Source: Paramarasmius palmivorus
Lineage: Eukaryota > Basidiomycota > Agaricomycetes > Agaricales > Marasmiaceae
NCBI GenBank assembly: GCA_037176845.1
Contig: JAYKXP010000134.1
Location: forward strand, 60,304 to 124,303
Reading direction: 5' to 3'
Length of the DNA: 64,000 bases
The notes below the pieces were generated by a model, which worked only from the letters and a program-made list of their open reading frames with translations, ran no database searches and had not been told where the DNA came from. This document shows positions 25,180 to 35,369 of this stretch, piece after piece; the first letter of the stretch is position 1; each line of letters begins with the position of its first letter. The position numbers were made by a program, and so were the translations under genes.

Positions 25180-27377
25180 ATGCCTGAAAACGGTGTTGTC
25201 AACAAATTGCACCAAGAAATACTCAAGAAGTCAGGGGAAGACGGAGAATCATCAAAGAAAAGTGCAGACGATGAGTCGGAATACGGTGCGTGGTACCTGG
25301 CCTTTTATTTGTTAGACTGGGAGACGATGACTTCTCATTATAGGAACTTTTGTTGTACACCAGCCGTGCGTTGCGTTGACCACGGGCAAACGCCAGACCG
25401 TTGTCTTTCACCAGGCCCCTGATGATGACCGCCATTTCCTTCCCCTTCCCTTCCCAAAATCCAAGCAAACAGACAAATGTTCAACCTGCCAAGCACCTGA
25501 GGTGAGCTCTTCATAATGATATTAATGAGTACTCGCAACTCATAATAATGCTAGTCTACTACAAACCTACTAGAGGTTGCATGCAGTCGTGATATTCGCT
25601 CGGTATGTTCACATTCCAATCTGTCCACTGGAGTTCTGATCTTGCACATACTTCAGCACTATGCTACTCACAAATTATCGCGTAAAACAACTGCTGAAAT
25701 AGTCAATCTTCTTCAGCCTCGGGGACGTTTGTTTTCAGCAGTCAGAGGGAAGGAGATTGCGATTGGGATTGGCGAGGTGAGCAAATGACTTGAGCATTTG
25801 CAGTATCAAGTATTGATTTATTTACCTCGTCCAGTATGCATTTCGCATCTGCTTTGGGACGGAGGGACATTGTTTATGGATCCTTACAGCTCACTACAAC
25901 TCTATCGTAGGCGGTCAACTATCTAATCGCGGCGAGAAGGGGAAAGCATTCCAGGTCCCGCCAAATCTCATATTCGGCCCTCCTCGCAATACTCCGCTTC
26001 AGATTACCATTCAGGCTGCGTTTATTCGGCCTGATTGGACCTTGATTTTCGTGGACCATCAGGTATTCATCACCTTCCATGTCATGAGGCTACGTCAGCC
26101 TTGTTCTGCCAATGATTTTGCACAATGTTCCCCTGTATGTCACATACCTTCGTTTCTTGTGGCCACGTCTAATGACCATTCAGCTCTGGCATAGGCTCTG
26201 GAGCGCTCAGCATGGTCCTGTCTACAGCTCTGAGCCAGAGAAAACACTTGCTGTTCTTGACGCTTTTCGGAACGAGGTTCAAGAATCCTCCTTGGACTAC
26301 ACTCCTGTCTGGAAAGTGATGAAAGAACGCCAAGATGTATTCAATGGTTTCGGGGCACAGGAATCTTGTGATACCCTGTTTGAAGCACTGATACACCCCA
26401 AGATGCCAGTGTCCTATGTTTGTAAACACGATGAGGTATGGAGAAGGTTCCATAAAGCGGTCATTCAAGATCACCTCCAGCGAATCGCTTCGCTGAAGAC
26501 CGCCAAGCTTCCATGTGTCTCTGGGAGGAGGAAGTTTCCTTTTTCCATGAACGTCGACGGTCATAACCGGTACCTCCATACCATCACATGCTACCGAAGA
26601 AATCCTGTCTCCTTCTCCGTAGAGAAACTGACACAGGCACATGCTCTTGGGTTGTTCAACCCTGACGCTGTTCTTGGGGAAGATGGTGTGGCTCTCAGTA
26701 AGTGGCTCTCTTTTGTGACTTTGAGTCAAGCTTCTCAAAACCATAGCCAGTACCGTCGGGACTGTGTGACTCAAGGGCAGATATCTTTCCAGCTGTTCCT
26801 TTTCGTGTTCGAGCAGGATGCCACACAGCCAAGGTTGCCAACTACATGTTTACCATGCCCAAACATAAGCAGTCTCTCAATGGTACTCTTACTGTTTATG
26901 CCCCATGGACCTGTCGGCTACCAGATTCTTGGATCTCGGACACTGTGAGTTAGCATTTGGCTACTGCCATCTTCGTGATGCTGACACTTTCAGTCAATGT
27001 CGGCTGGGGTTGTTGATATTAGCAAAATCTTGAATGAGACTACACTTGGGCCATATAGCTTCCAAGTCTTTGTGGATTGCTCTTGGAGCAAACAGCATAT
27101 CCTTAACACAGGTAAAAGCTCTACCTTGACCGATACAGTGGCCACTGTTTCAATGCGTGGCCGTAGGGCGAAGATTCAAGATGGTGGAGCAATTATGAAG
27201 CGTCCATTGGTCCGCAAAATCAAATTGGGGCAGTCTAGCAAGAGTCAGCGTCGTTATAATTTGGACCCAGAAGATGATAATGGGAATGTGTCTGGGAGTG
27301 TTACTATGATGGAAACAGAGGACAGTGGTAGGATGACTCGGAGCCGTACCAGATCAAGAAATGTAAACCCGTACTAG
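25180..27377 (+). CDS. Companion gene of the large transposon, unknown function (about 576 aa, 8 exons)
   Basis: Eight exons join in phase: 25180-25285, 25344-25501, 25576-25602, 25657-25776, 25835-26062, 26184-26697, 26751-26944 and 26994-27377, ending TAG. All introns have GT..AG ends. The 121-bp intron 26063-26183 could hide a further 36-nt exon (26098-26133). The product starts acidic (KKSGEDGESSKKSADDESEYG), has a CSTCQ pair at about 83-86, a hydrophobic central part (EYAFRICFGTEGHCLWILTA; IRPDWTLIFVDHQ) and a Lys/Arg-rich tail (MRGRRAKIQ; TRSRTRSR). I recognise no domain; I looked for a TET/JBP HxD core, as KDZ-linked elements often carry, and found none. The second copy at 35370-37567 gives the same protein, arguing for selection or very recent duplication. 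A role in transposition or host control is inferred from position only. Confidence 0.7.
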
Positions 27378-28435
27378 TCAAAAGCTTGCACTTCTCACTG
27401 TACAGCCATTTATAGATCTATACCATGATTCTAAAGACACCCCCAACAATTTCTACAATGTTTCCCAAGCTAGAATGGTCAGAATCCTGAGTTACACCAA
27501 ATTTGGGTGGAAGGTGCAGTTTCTGGGGTGACCACAAGCTTACGCTTCTGGCTGGGGGGTGTCTCAAACCTCTTTAGAATCATGTTATACACCTGTACGG
27601 GAATGTATAGCCAGAAGCGTAAGCTTGTAGTCACCCCAGAAACTGCACCTTCCAACCAAATTTGGCGAAACTCAGGATTCTGACCATTCTAGCTTGGGAA
27701 ACATTGTAGAAATTGTCAGGGTGTTCCAAATCTCTTTAGAAACATAGTATATGTCTGTACGGGAATGTACAGCCAGAAGCGTAAGCTTGTGGTCACCCCA
27801 GAAACTGCACCTTCCACCCAAATTTGGTGTAACTCAGGATTCTGATAGTTCTAGCTTGGGAAACATTGTAGAAATTGTTGGGGGTGTCTTTAGAATCATG
27901 GTATAGATCTATAAATGGCTGTACAGTGAGAAGTGCAAGCTTTTGACTAGTACGGGTTTTCCCGTACAGACATATACTATGTTTCTAAAGAGATTTGGAA
28001 CACCCTGACAATTTCTACAATGTTTCCCAAGCTAGAATGGTCAGAATCCTGAGTTTCGCCAAATTTGGTTGGAAGGTGCAGTTTCTGGGGTGACTACAAG
28101 CTTACGCTTCTGGCTATACATTCCCGTACAGGTGTATAACATGATTCTAAAGAGGTTTGAGACACCCCCAACAATTTCTACAATGTTTCCCAAGCTAGAA
28201 TGGTCAGAATCCTGAGTTTCGCCAAATTTGGGTGGAAGGTGCAGTTTCTGGGGTGACCACAAGCTTACGCTTCTAGCTGTACATTCCCGTACAGGTGTAT
28301 ACCATGATTCTAAAGAGGTTTGAGACACCCCCAACAATTTCTACAATGTTTCCCAAGCTAGAATGGTCAGAATCCTGAGTTTCGCCAAATTTGGTTGGAA
28401 GGTGCAGTTTCTGGGGTGACCAAAAGCTCCAGCCT
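27372..28435. repeat. Palindromic array between the convergent transposon genes
   Basis: About six units of roughly 150-190 bp are arranged in both orientations. Each contains CAATTTCTACAATGTTTCCC, AGAATGGTCAGAATCCTGAG and GGAAGGTGCAGTTTCTGGGG, or their inverse. Units run plus at about 27424-27545, inverted at about 27551-27890, and plus again at about 27960-28435. The outer arms 27372-27545 and about 27772-27957 form a near-perfect palindrome around a 220-bp middle that is itself an inverted unit. The array starts at the stop codon of the plus-strand gene (CCGTACTAG) and ends about 45 bp from the stop of the transposase. It could serve as a two-way 3' end region or be a secondary invader. 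Confidence 0.85.
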
Positions 28436-28477
28436 CTGATGGCTCAGCTATGTGCAGGTACATAATAACTACACTAT

Positions 28478-31400
28478 TTACTCTCTACTCTTTAACTTCT
28501 TGGACCTAAGTTCCCTGTTGACGGGAATGGGCTGAGGCCCCTTCTTGCGCTTTCTAGGAGGTGCAACAACCTCGCTTTCCTCGTATCCAGACTTCACAGC
28601 TGATTCCATCTGTAGTGGAATCGATGGAACAAATTCCACATATTTGGGTCCTTTGGCCTGTATCAGGGTTGCAGCATAACATGTGTTAGATTTGCACATT
28701 ATTACAAAAAAGGCTTAGAAACTCACCAAAAGATCCTCATCCCACTCTTTCCCATCACCACAAGACTTGTTGTAGTCAAGAGACAAATGCTCGTAAGGAT
28801 CCCAGTTGTCCTCATGATGCCCCACGTCTAATCCCCACTGAGAGTATCCGGCATCTCCAGCTTCGTTTGACTTCTCAAAAAGATCTTGCTCCAGTTCAAA
28901 GAGACATTCTTCGTCTACATCAATCGCCCCTTTGGGTTCCTTTTTCCGAACAGCATTACGCTGATGGTTCCAAGCAGCAGCTAGAAGCTCGTCAAGCGAG
29001 TTGGCCGCTATACCAGCTTGTTGCAGTCGATATGCAGTAAGCAGTGTGAGCATGTGAACCCATGGGAGCTTATAAAACCAATTGACCCGCTCGTCCACCA
29101 CCTTACTGATATTGGTCTCGAACCAATTCCCCAATCTCGACAGGTCATCCCATGATATGTCTCCTCCAACATATTTCAGAGGCACCATTGAATGCAATCC
29201 TTTCTTCATACGCCTGAGCTCTGCAGCAGCAGGGATCTTGGCCACAAGCTCTGGGAGCTCTGGGTTCCTATACGCCTTCTCCAAGATATCGAAGTGTGGC
29301 CTTAACGCATCATCTATCTCTTGGGTGTAAGGCTTCGCAAATTTCAGCACCTCCTCTAACGCATCATCTTCCTCATTGACCGGCTTGATCATCTGTGCAC
29401 TGTGTATCCACTTCCCGAGCTAGCAAAGTTGCAGTGAGCTGAGAATCAAGGAAATGATCAGCAGGAAATCAAAAGAGAACGCACTCTGATAGAGCGTCGC
29501 TTTTTTACATTCCTCCAGCAACTGTCTACTATGCTCTCTTGCCCGATATCCGAAGTGAGGCGAGATATGTTTGAGCTGCTTTGGAGAAACGAACAGCCCC
29601 GCCACCAAAGGACAGTCCATGAATACTTTGTCGAAGTCTTTTTCTTTCCGATAACCTCTCGATCAATTATACGTACAGGGTACCAGTAGTCACCTCGTTT
29701 ACAGAGAGCACCACGTCCTGGTCTTTGGAGCAAACTTTCAGCATTGAGCACGGTATCTGAATGGCAATGATACTTACAACAGGCGGTCGGCCATCTTCCC
29801 AATTGTGACACGTCCCTTCTTGTCAGGCCTATGGAACACTGAAACAACCCTACAAGTGTCGCATTCAAAACTGAGGCTCTCGTCGACAGTGTGTTCTCCT
29901 GCACGACCATTGCTCTGGCATGCTATATGCTGCCACTTGTAACAACCGTCGCATTGGATGAATTCACCGCCATCCGATGATAAGTCTCTGCCATCACCAC
30001 TCGTACCACATCTGCACTCTACCCCAAAATCAGACTGTGCGTCTGAAGGTGTAGGGGACATTATCTGGCGTATAGATGACTTCCGCCTTTTCACAGGTAA
30101 TGTATAAGATTCCCGAGTCACTTGAGGCTCCGAATTCTCCTGAGCCAGTTGCGGCTTGCCAGTGGGCGAAGCATCCGAATCTGAATTAGAGACTAGAGGC
30201 TGTTTCTCTGGCTCGAGATTATCAATGGCCATGATATCTTCATTGCCAGCAATGGAAAGTGGACTCGAGGGTTTGGAAGGACTTGCTTGGGATAGTGGAG
30301 GTATACGGATCGTCAGAGGAGCCCTCTGCTGTCGTGGTCGATACTCGAGGAACCGGGATTTGACTGGATTTGACCGCCAAGTTATATCCTGCCAGGGAAG
30401 CAACTCCAAGTCTTGACGAGTTAAGGTTGCAGTCAAAGGAGTTTTCACATCGCCCAAGTGGGACCTTGACAATGAGATGTGGTGTAACTCTGCCAAACGT
30501 GTTGTTTGCATTGCAAAGAACTTCTGCTGTGCAGCCGTACCTCCTTGGAGTTGGTACACCGCACCAACAGTTACACAGTTATCATCCAGAGCAATCGAGG
30601 AGCCATATAAATGTGTCTTGAGCTTCGCTGATGGCTCGTGCCACGGAACACCATGGTTGCGCATCCCATCATATGTCAATACTGTGCGAGGGGAACTTCC
30701 AGAAGATCCAACATAGCGAGCAAAGTAATGACTGGATGAGCGGTTGTATAAAACTCGTCCTACCAGATCATAGCAAAGACCCTCTTCATGATTTGGCTGT
30801 CGGCGGCGGGAGTTATGATGGGGAAATAACCTTTCGGGCAGGTTCCATGCACGGTAGTCCCTAAGCTGATTGTCTGATTGGCCCAATTCGACGATAAGAA
30901 GAATTGGAATTGAGACAAGTGCCTCAAATCCTGATCGAGAACCGTTACAGGTGAGTTCACCATCTTTGACCCGCCAACAGTTATTTAGCGGGTGTTCGCA
31001 TGGAGGTAAGATATCGGGGATTTGGGTTTGGGCGTGAAGCCAAGTCTGGAGATTACCACCAGTGGCATCATGATCCAGACTTGAAAGAACATGGACCGAA
31101 GTGTAATCAGGACGATGCTTCACCTGGAAGTGCTCTTGATGACCAGAGTTCTCAGAGCACCGCCAAATGTGTACACTGAGCGAGGAGAAATACAACTGTG
31201 CCCAATCCAACGTGTCGTACTGCGGCTCTGAAGTGGAAGCATCCGCAGGTCCATCTTCCATTGGCATCTTCCGGTCATGCTTGAGCAATAGTCCAAGCCA
31301 CACAAACGATGATTCCTCCACCTTGGGATCAGTTGACCTCCCAAACCTCGCTTTCTTGAGGAACTTTAAAAATGCATCACGATTCTCTGTGAGCTCCGTT

Positions 31401-34159
31401 GATAGTCTGATTGCAGCATCAGCCCGGTTATATCCCTCAGTTTGTGAATTTGTGGATAGCAAGGGAAGGTACTGTTCGGTGGCTAGATGGCGGAATTGGA
31501 GGCACTCATAGAGCGACCTCAATGAGCGATGGCTACCCATATGGAGAAAGCGGACACTGAAATCAGCCCAGTTGTGACTGGCCGAAATGAAGAGGAGCTC
31601 GAGCATAGTGTCGAGCCAACATGTAAGTGGCTTCCACACATAACTGGGGAGACCGGTTTTACCAGAGCTACTCTTTGAGGCCAGGGTGAAGAAGTCGGTA
31701 ATAGTACCCTTTGGCTGTTTGCTCGGCGCCTTCTGGGAGCTTCCAACAAGCTCCTTGCTTGTATCAGGTGGACGACCTGCTTGAGTCTTTTTATCGGACT
31801 CGGAGATCTTCCCATTTCGTCCAGGGTGTGTTGTGCCTGTCCATCTGGCAACCTCTTTCCATGGTTCCGTTCGACCGTATTGCAATGGTATGCCTGCTAG
31901 AAGCATGACATTAGAAGTCAATTTCGATACTTACATTCATAATGGAAACAACTTACCCAAGCTTCGTGAAAATTGCTTTCGGAAGTGTTCTGCAACACCA
32001 AATAACGCACGAAGTCCTGAAAGGAGCTCATGATTGTTCCCAACACCACTATAGATTACCCAATGAAGGGCTTCCTCTGGGTTCGTAGAATCTGGAATTG
32101 AATCCCAGATGGCAGGCTCCATTCTTCGCTCCGTGCGAAACAGCATGGACGCGTGGGCATCTCGCATCCACCATGCTAGCCACGACCGTGCCTCAGGAAA
32201 CTCTTTTCCCACTTGAACTGCGAGCTCAAGAAAGTGATTAGAGTCATTTGCCTGGAGCAAACTGAGTGCCAATGACTCGAATCGAGAACTTTCAGCAGGT
32301 GAAACAACAGCACTAATCTTCTTGATGCGTGTAACTGATGCTCGGAAATGCTGTTTACAGCCCTTCAGAAGAGTTGCGGCAACAGCAAGAAGCTCTTCCT
32401 CTGTTCGGGTGTTGTCGGGTCGACTCATCCAGAAATCTGCAAATGCAAGGCAAAAACCATTGCGCTCTGCTTCAGAAAAGTCGATTACCTGTATTGGCAA
32501 TCAGTCCCAAATAAGTTCATAGGTGGATAAACTAACTCACTCCAGCAAACAAATCATCAGTAATCGGCAGCTGGGTCGTTTTTCGCTCTTCTGCAATGCT
32601 TGATAACAAAATCCGAAAATGAAGGCGATAGTGTTCTGCAGTAGCACCATTAGACTGTGTAAACAGAGTTGGTGTCCAACGATGAAGGCGGTGGCAATAG
32701 ACAGAGCTGATGATAAGGAGAGAGGTTTTGATGCGCCAGAATTTATGTGCAGCGTCAGAAACAAGGCCGTTGAGGGGCTCGTTGACACTGTCCTGCATTG
32801 AGGCTAACTGGGACCTCATCCATGGAGTTTGCAAGCAGATTACGGAAACGGCGCCGTTTTGGCTGAAACGAAGGAAGTTCGGATGCTCTCGGTCGAATGC
32901 TGCAAGTACCTCCTGGAAGTTCTCGATGTTTGTTCCTCCGATGTACTTCTTTCGGATGGCAGTTCGCTCCTTGGAGACACGGTTGATATTAGCAAGTAGC
33001 GGGCTTATCTCTGCCACAGACTTGCCAGGCCCTGCCATAGTCGGGACACCAACAACAAGGGCATTCGGCTTGACTTGTGGATGGTGAACGACAAGGTCTT
33101 CGAACTCCTTCTCCTCCTGTGTTGAAAGGTGCAACAGTCTCGGGGGGCGAGCATGGTCGTGACGGCCAACATGCTTGTAATGAATTCTATTGCCATCGTC
33201 ATAGAACCACAACTTCTCCACTGCAAGGCACTTCCGATGAATCAGCGAGGCGCTACACTCTGGACAAGGAGATTCAAGCTGAGTGCTTTGGCCGTTCGTC
33301 TTCGTCAAAGGTCGTAGAACGTAGTTGCATGAGCTACATTCAATAATACCTTGACAGCGCCGTTCAACTCGCCTGCCCGATCTCCAATCGTGAGCGGACT
33401 CGTCACCTTGCACCTTCTTTGCAAACCCAGACTTTCGAGTCGTCCAGTGAGACATAAACTGATCGTTTAAGTCATACGTAGCTTTGTCACAGTCGAGTGA
33501 CATGTCCCCGTCAGGCCAACAGTTCCATATCCTCTGAGTATTGGCAGGAACAGAAGCAGGCGTAGAAACATCTGCCGTTTCTGCTTCCTTTCGTTCGGTA
33601 GGCCGGGGAACAGGCATTGCTTCTGTGGAAATGGCGATTGAAGTGCCAGCCTGCGGTATCGGAGCAGTATATGACTGTATCGGCCGTGTCGTAGTCCGTT
33701 GCACATGAACTGCTGGTTGTGGTAAACATGGATGGATAGGTGCGGTAGGTGCTAGCTCTTCTATCAGATCTATACACCAATACCATGTTTTCGGGCGAAA
33801 TTACTGACCGGCAACTCTGGGAACATTATATCCTGGAATAATAGCGGGGCCTGTTGAGATTAGAGGTCGCACCATGGCCTCAATAGCTCCTAGAAAGAGA
33901 CATATATAAGCTTGATAAGAGACAGGTGTTGTTGATAAACATACCATCATGATCAACGACTGGAATCAGTTTATTTGAGGCATACGTGGCCTCGAATGGA
34001 CCATCTATAGGGATCGAGGCTTCATCGCCTACATTGGCACGGCTAGAGCCAGTTGGGTGTCTGATTTTCTTATAGATCGAGCGAACAAAATCCTTTGAGC
34101 AGACGACCAAGATAAACGTGAGGAAATGCAAGTTTTCACTGCAAAGCAGAACATACCAT
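28478..34159 (-). CDS. Transposase: WRKY-GCM1 zinc finger, DDE core, protease-like region, PHD finger
   Basis: Exons joined by eye, all in phase: (ATG at 34159-34157), 34092-33945, 33889-33809, 33760-32541, 32488-31957, 31896-29778, 29734-29509, 29419-28727, 28657-28478; about 1,733 aa. Residues about 158-285 are a WRKY-GCM1 type finger (CWPDG, RRCQGIIECSSC, CPEC, HRKC, then YKHVGRHDHARPP). A MULE-like DDE core follows: Asp413 (GLVSDAAH), Asp487 (VIDFSEAER) and Glu622/623 (TNPEEALHW). Residues about 750-1150 resemble a ubiquitin-specific-protease fold, with Cys754 in LTCWLDTMLELLF and a later SSSHYFARY. A C4HC3 PHD finger lies at about 1289-1345 (CRC, CDGC, HIAC, CDTC). Next comes a chromatin-reader-like patch (GALCKRGDYWYPVRIID), a helical region and a Lys-rich nuclear tail. 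The start is least certain: the proposed ATG sits at an exon end. GCM and DDE calls are firm; the protease call is moderate. Confidence 0.82.
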
Positions 34160-34395
34160 CAGGAAGCATGAAAAGAGGGGACATGAAAGTAAACGGCTGG
34201 TCCGTCGAACGTGTTATTTCCAACGTCGTCAAGGCTGTCAAACGTGCGGATAGCGACGCTATCAAGGCCTTCGACATTGTTTATGCGCCAGATCCTGCGC
34301 AAGTTGTCAGCCCAAAGGTTTTCCCGGTGTAGTCAATACCGCTGGATGCCACCACAAGTATCTTCCGTGTTCGTCCGCCAACGTGGTTGAGATAT

Positions 34396-34506
34396 TGTAC
34401 CGGGCGAGATCGGGCGATCACCGGGCGAAATAGGACGAGATCAGGCGCGAAGGGGCGCGAAGGGGGCGCGAAACGGGCGCGAGAGGGGCGCGAGAGAGGC
34501 GCGAAC
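34396..34506 (+). repeat. Internal GGGCGA/GGGCGCGA array, copy 1
   Basis: There are about ten units of GGGCGA, GGACGAG or GGGCGCGA at 9-12 bp spacing, in the same orientation as the left-end repeats. The array is about 0.6 kb inside the right end, upstream of the transposase start, so it may bind the transposase and regulate its promoter; this is inferred. Confidence 0.75.
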
Positions 34507-35088
34507 AAGTTGCAGGAAAAAATTCAGAGGCACAATGCTTTAATCCTAGTTTAATGGTGTGTTGAGATTAAATGTGACAAATATCACCCAGATAACGATT
34601 TAGATGACTGAGAGGGAGTTGTCAGTACGCAAATTCAAGAGAGAGAAGTGTTACACACTGATATTAAGAGCGACATCCTCAAGTTTCGCTCTGGTTCCTA
34701 CATAATTCCCCATATTTCAATCTCATTTTTCATTTCACTAGCTCAAAGAAGTAAAACCCAGTGGTTTGCGAGGTTTGCGATATATAACTCTCACAAGATG
34801 TGATGTTGTCCCAGGTGCCAATATTCATGTATTACAAGTTGTGAGAATACAAGGAACATAAAAGATCTAATGGGCAGAAGTTACTGGATATTGTTATTTG
34901 GTGTCTATACAGTGATATTTACTTGCTCTTACTGTCATGTAGTGTTACTGAACGTGAGCTTCAAGAGGTATGAGGTTGCGGTTGAGTTTCGAGGATGGAT
35001 GACGTGGCCTGGGAAGCGAGGCGATATCTGGGCGAAATTCGCGCCCGATCGCCCGAAATCGCCCCTTCGCGTCGATTTTCCCTAGCCC
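34507..35088. other. Right non-coding region and right TIR, copy 1
   Basis: AT-rich DNA with no supported gene, ending in a GC-rich terminus (about 35025-35088) with GGGCGA words in both orientations (TGGGCGAAATTCGCGCCCGA) and TTTTCCCTAGCCC at the edge. The upstream promoter of the transposase probably lies here or in the array at 34396. Confidence 0.55.
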
Positions 35089-35098
35089 CCGAACCGAA
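35089..35098. other. 10-bp spacer between the two transposon copies
   Basis: CCGAACCGAA separates the right end of copy 1 from the left end of copy 2. It does not match the bases left of copy 1 (CCTTGACACC) or right of copy 2 (AGACAGCGGT), so no target-site duplication explains the tandem layout. Confidence 0.8.
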
Positions 35099-35369
35099 GG
35101 GTAAATATTTTTTTGCGCGACAGGGCGAACCGGGGCGAGACGGGCGCGAGCTGGACGCAAATGAGCTGGGCGCGAACTGAGCGCGAAGAACATCGTTAGA
35201 AGAATATCATAAGTCACAATAAGGAATACCTACCGTCTTTGTACTATATTGCTTTGGTTGTTCAATATCATGGACTCGCAGATTTACACGCGAGCAGTTG
35301 GTTATCACGCGCATTGTCTGACTTGCCTTTTGCTACGACGACTATCACTCACCCTCTTTTCCTCTTCGC

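Larger units (their letters stand above)
24909..35088. mobile_element. Large DNA transposon, copy 1 (10.18 kb), GCM/DDE type
   Basis: Boundaries come from comparison with copy 2 (35099-44304): similarity begins at GGGTAAATATTTTTTT and ends at TTTTCCCTAGCCC in both. The ends are imperfect inverted repeats of about 50 bp. The left end reads GGG, then GCGCGACAGGGCGA and GGGCGCGAG. The reverse complement of the right end reads GGG, then GACGCGAAGGGGCGA and GGGCGCGAA. It encodes a DDE transposase on the minus strand and a second, unrelated multi-exon gene on the plus strand, with convergent 3' ends separated by a palindromic array. Every large frame found in both copies gives the same protein, so duplication was recent. 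No target duplication is visible at either side. Confidence 0.9.

Noticed and set aside
26169..26774. 201-codon minus-strand frame (also at 36359-36964)
   Set aside because: It lies opposite the long sixth exon of the companion gene, which has clean splice sites and phase; the antisense frame has no domain.
25180..27377. Companion gene as a TET/JBP dioxygenase, as often linked to KDZ-type elements
   Set aside because: No HxD..H iron-binding core or distal Arg could be found in the spliced protein.
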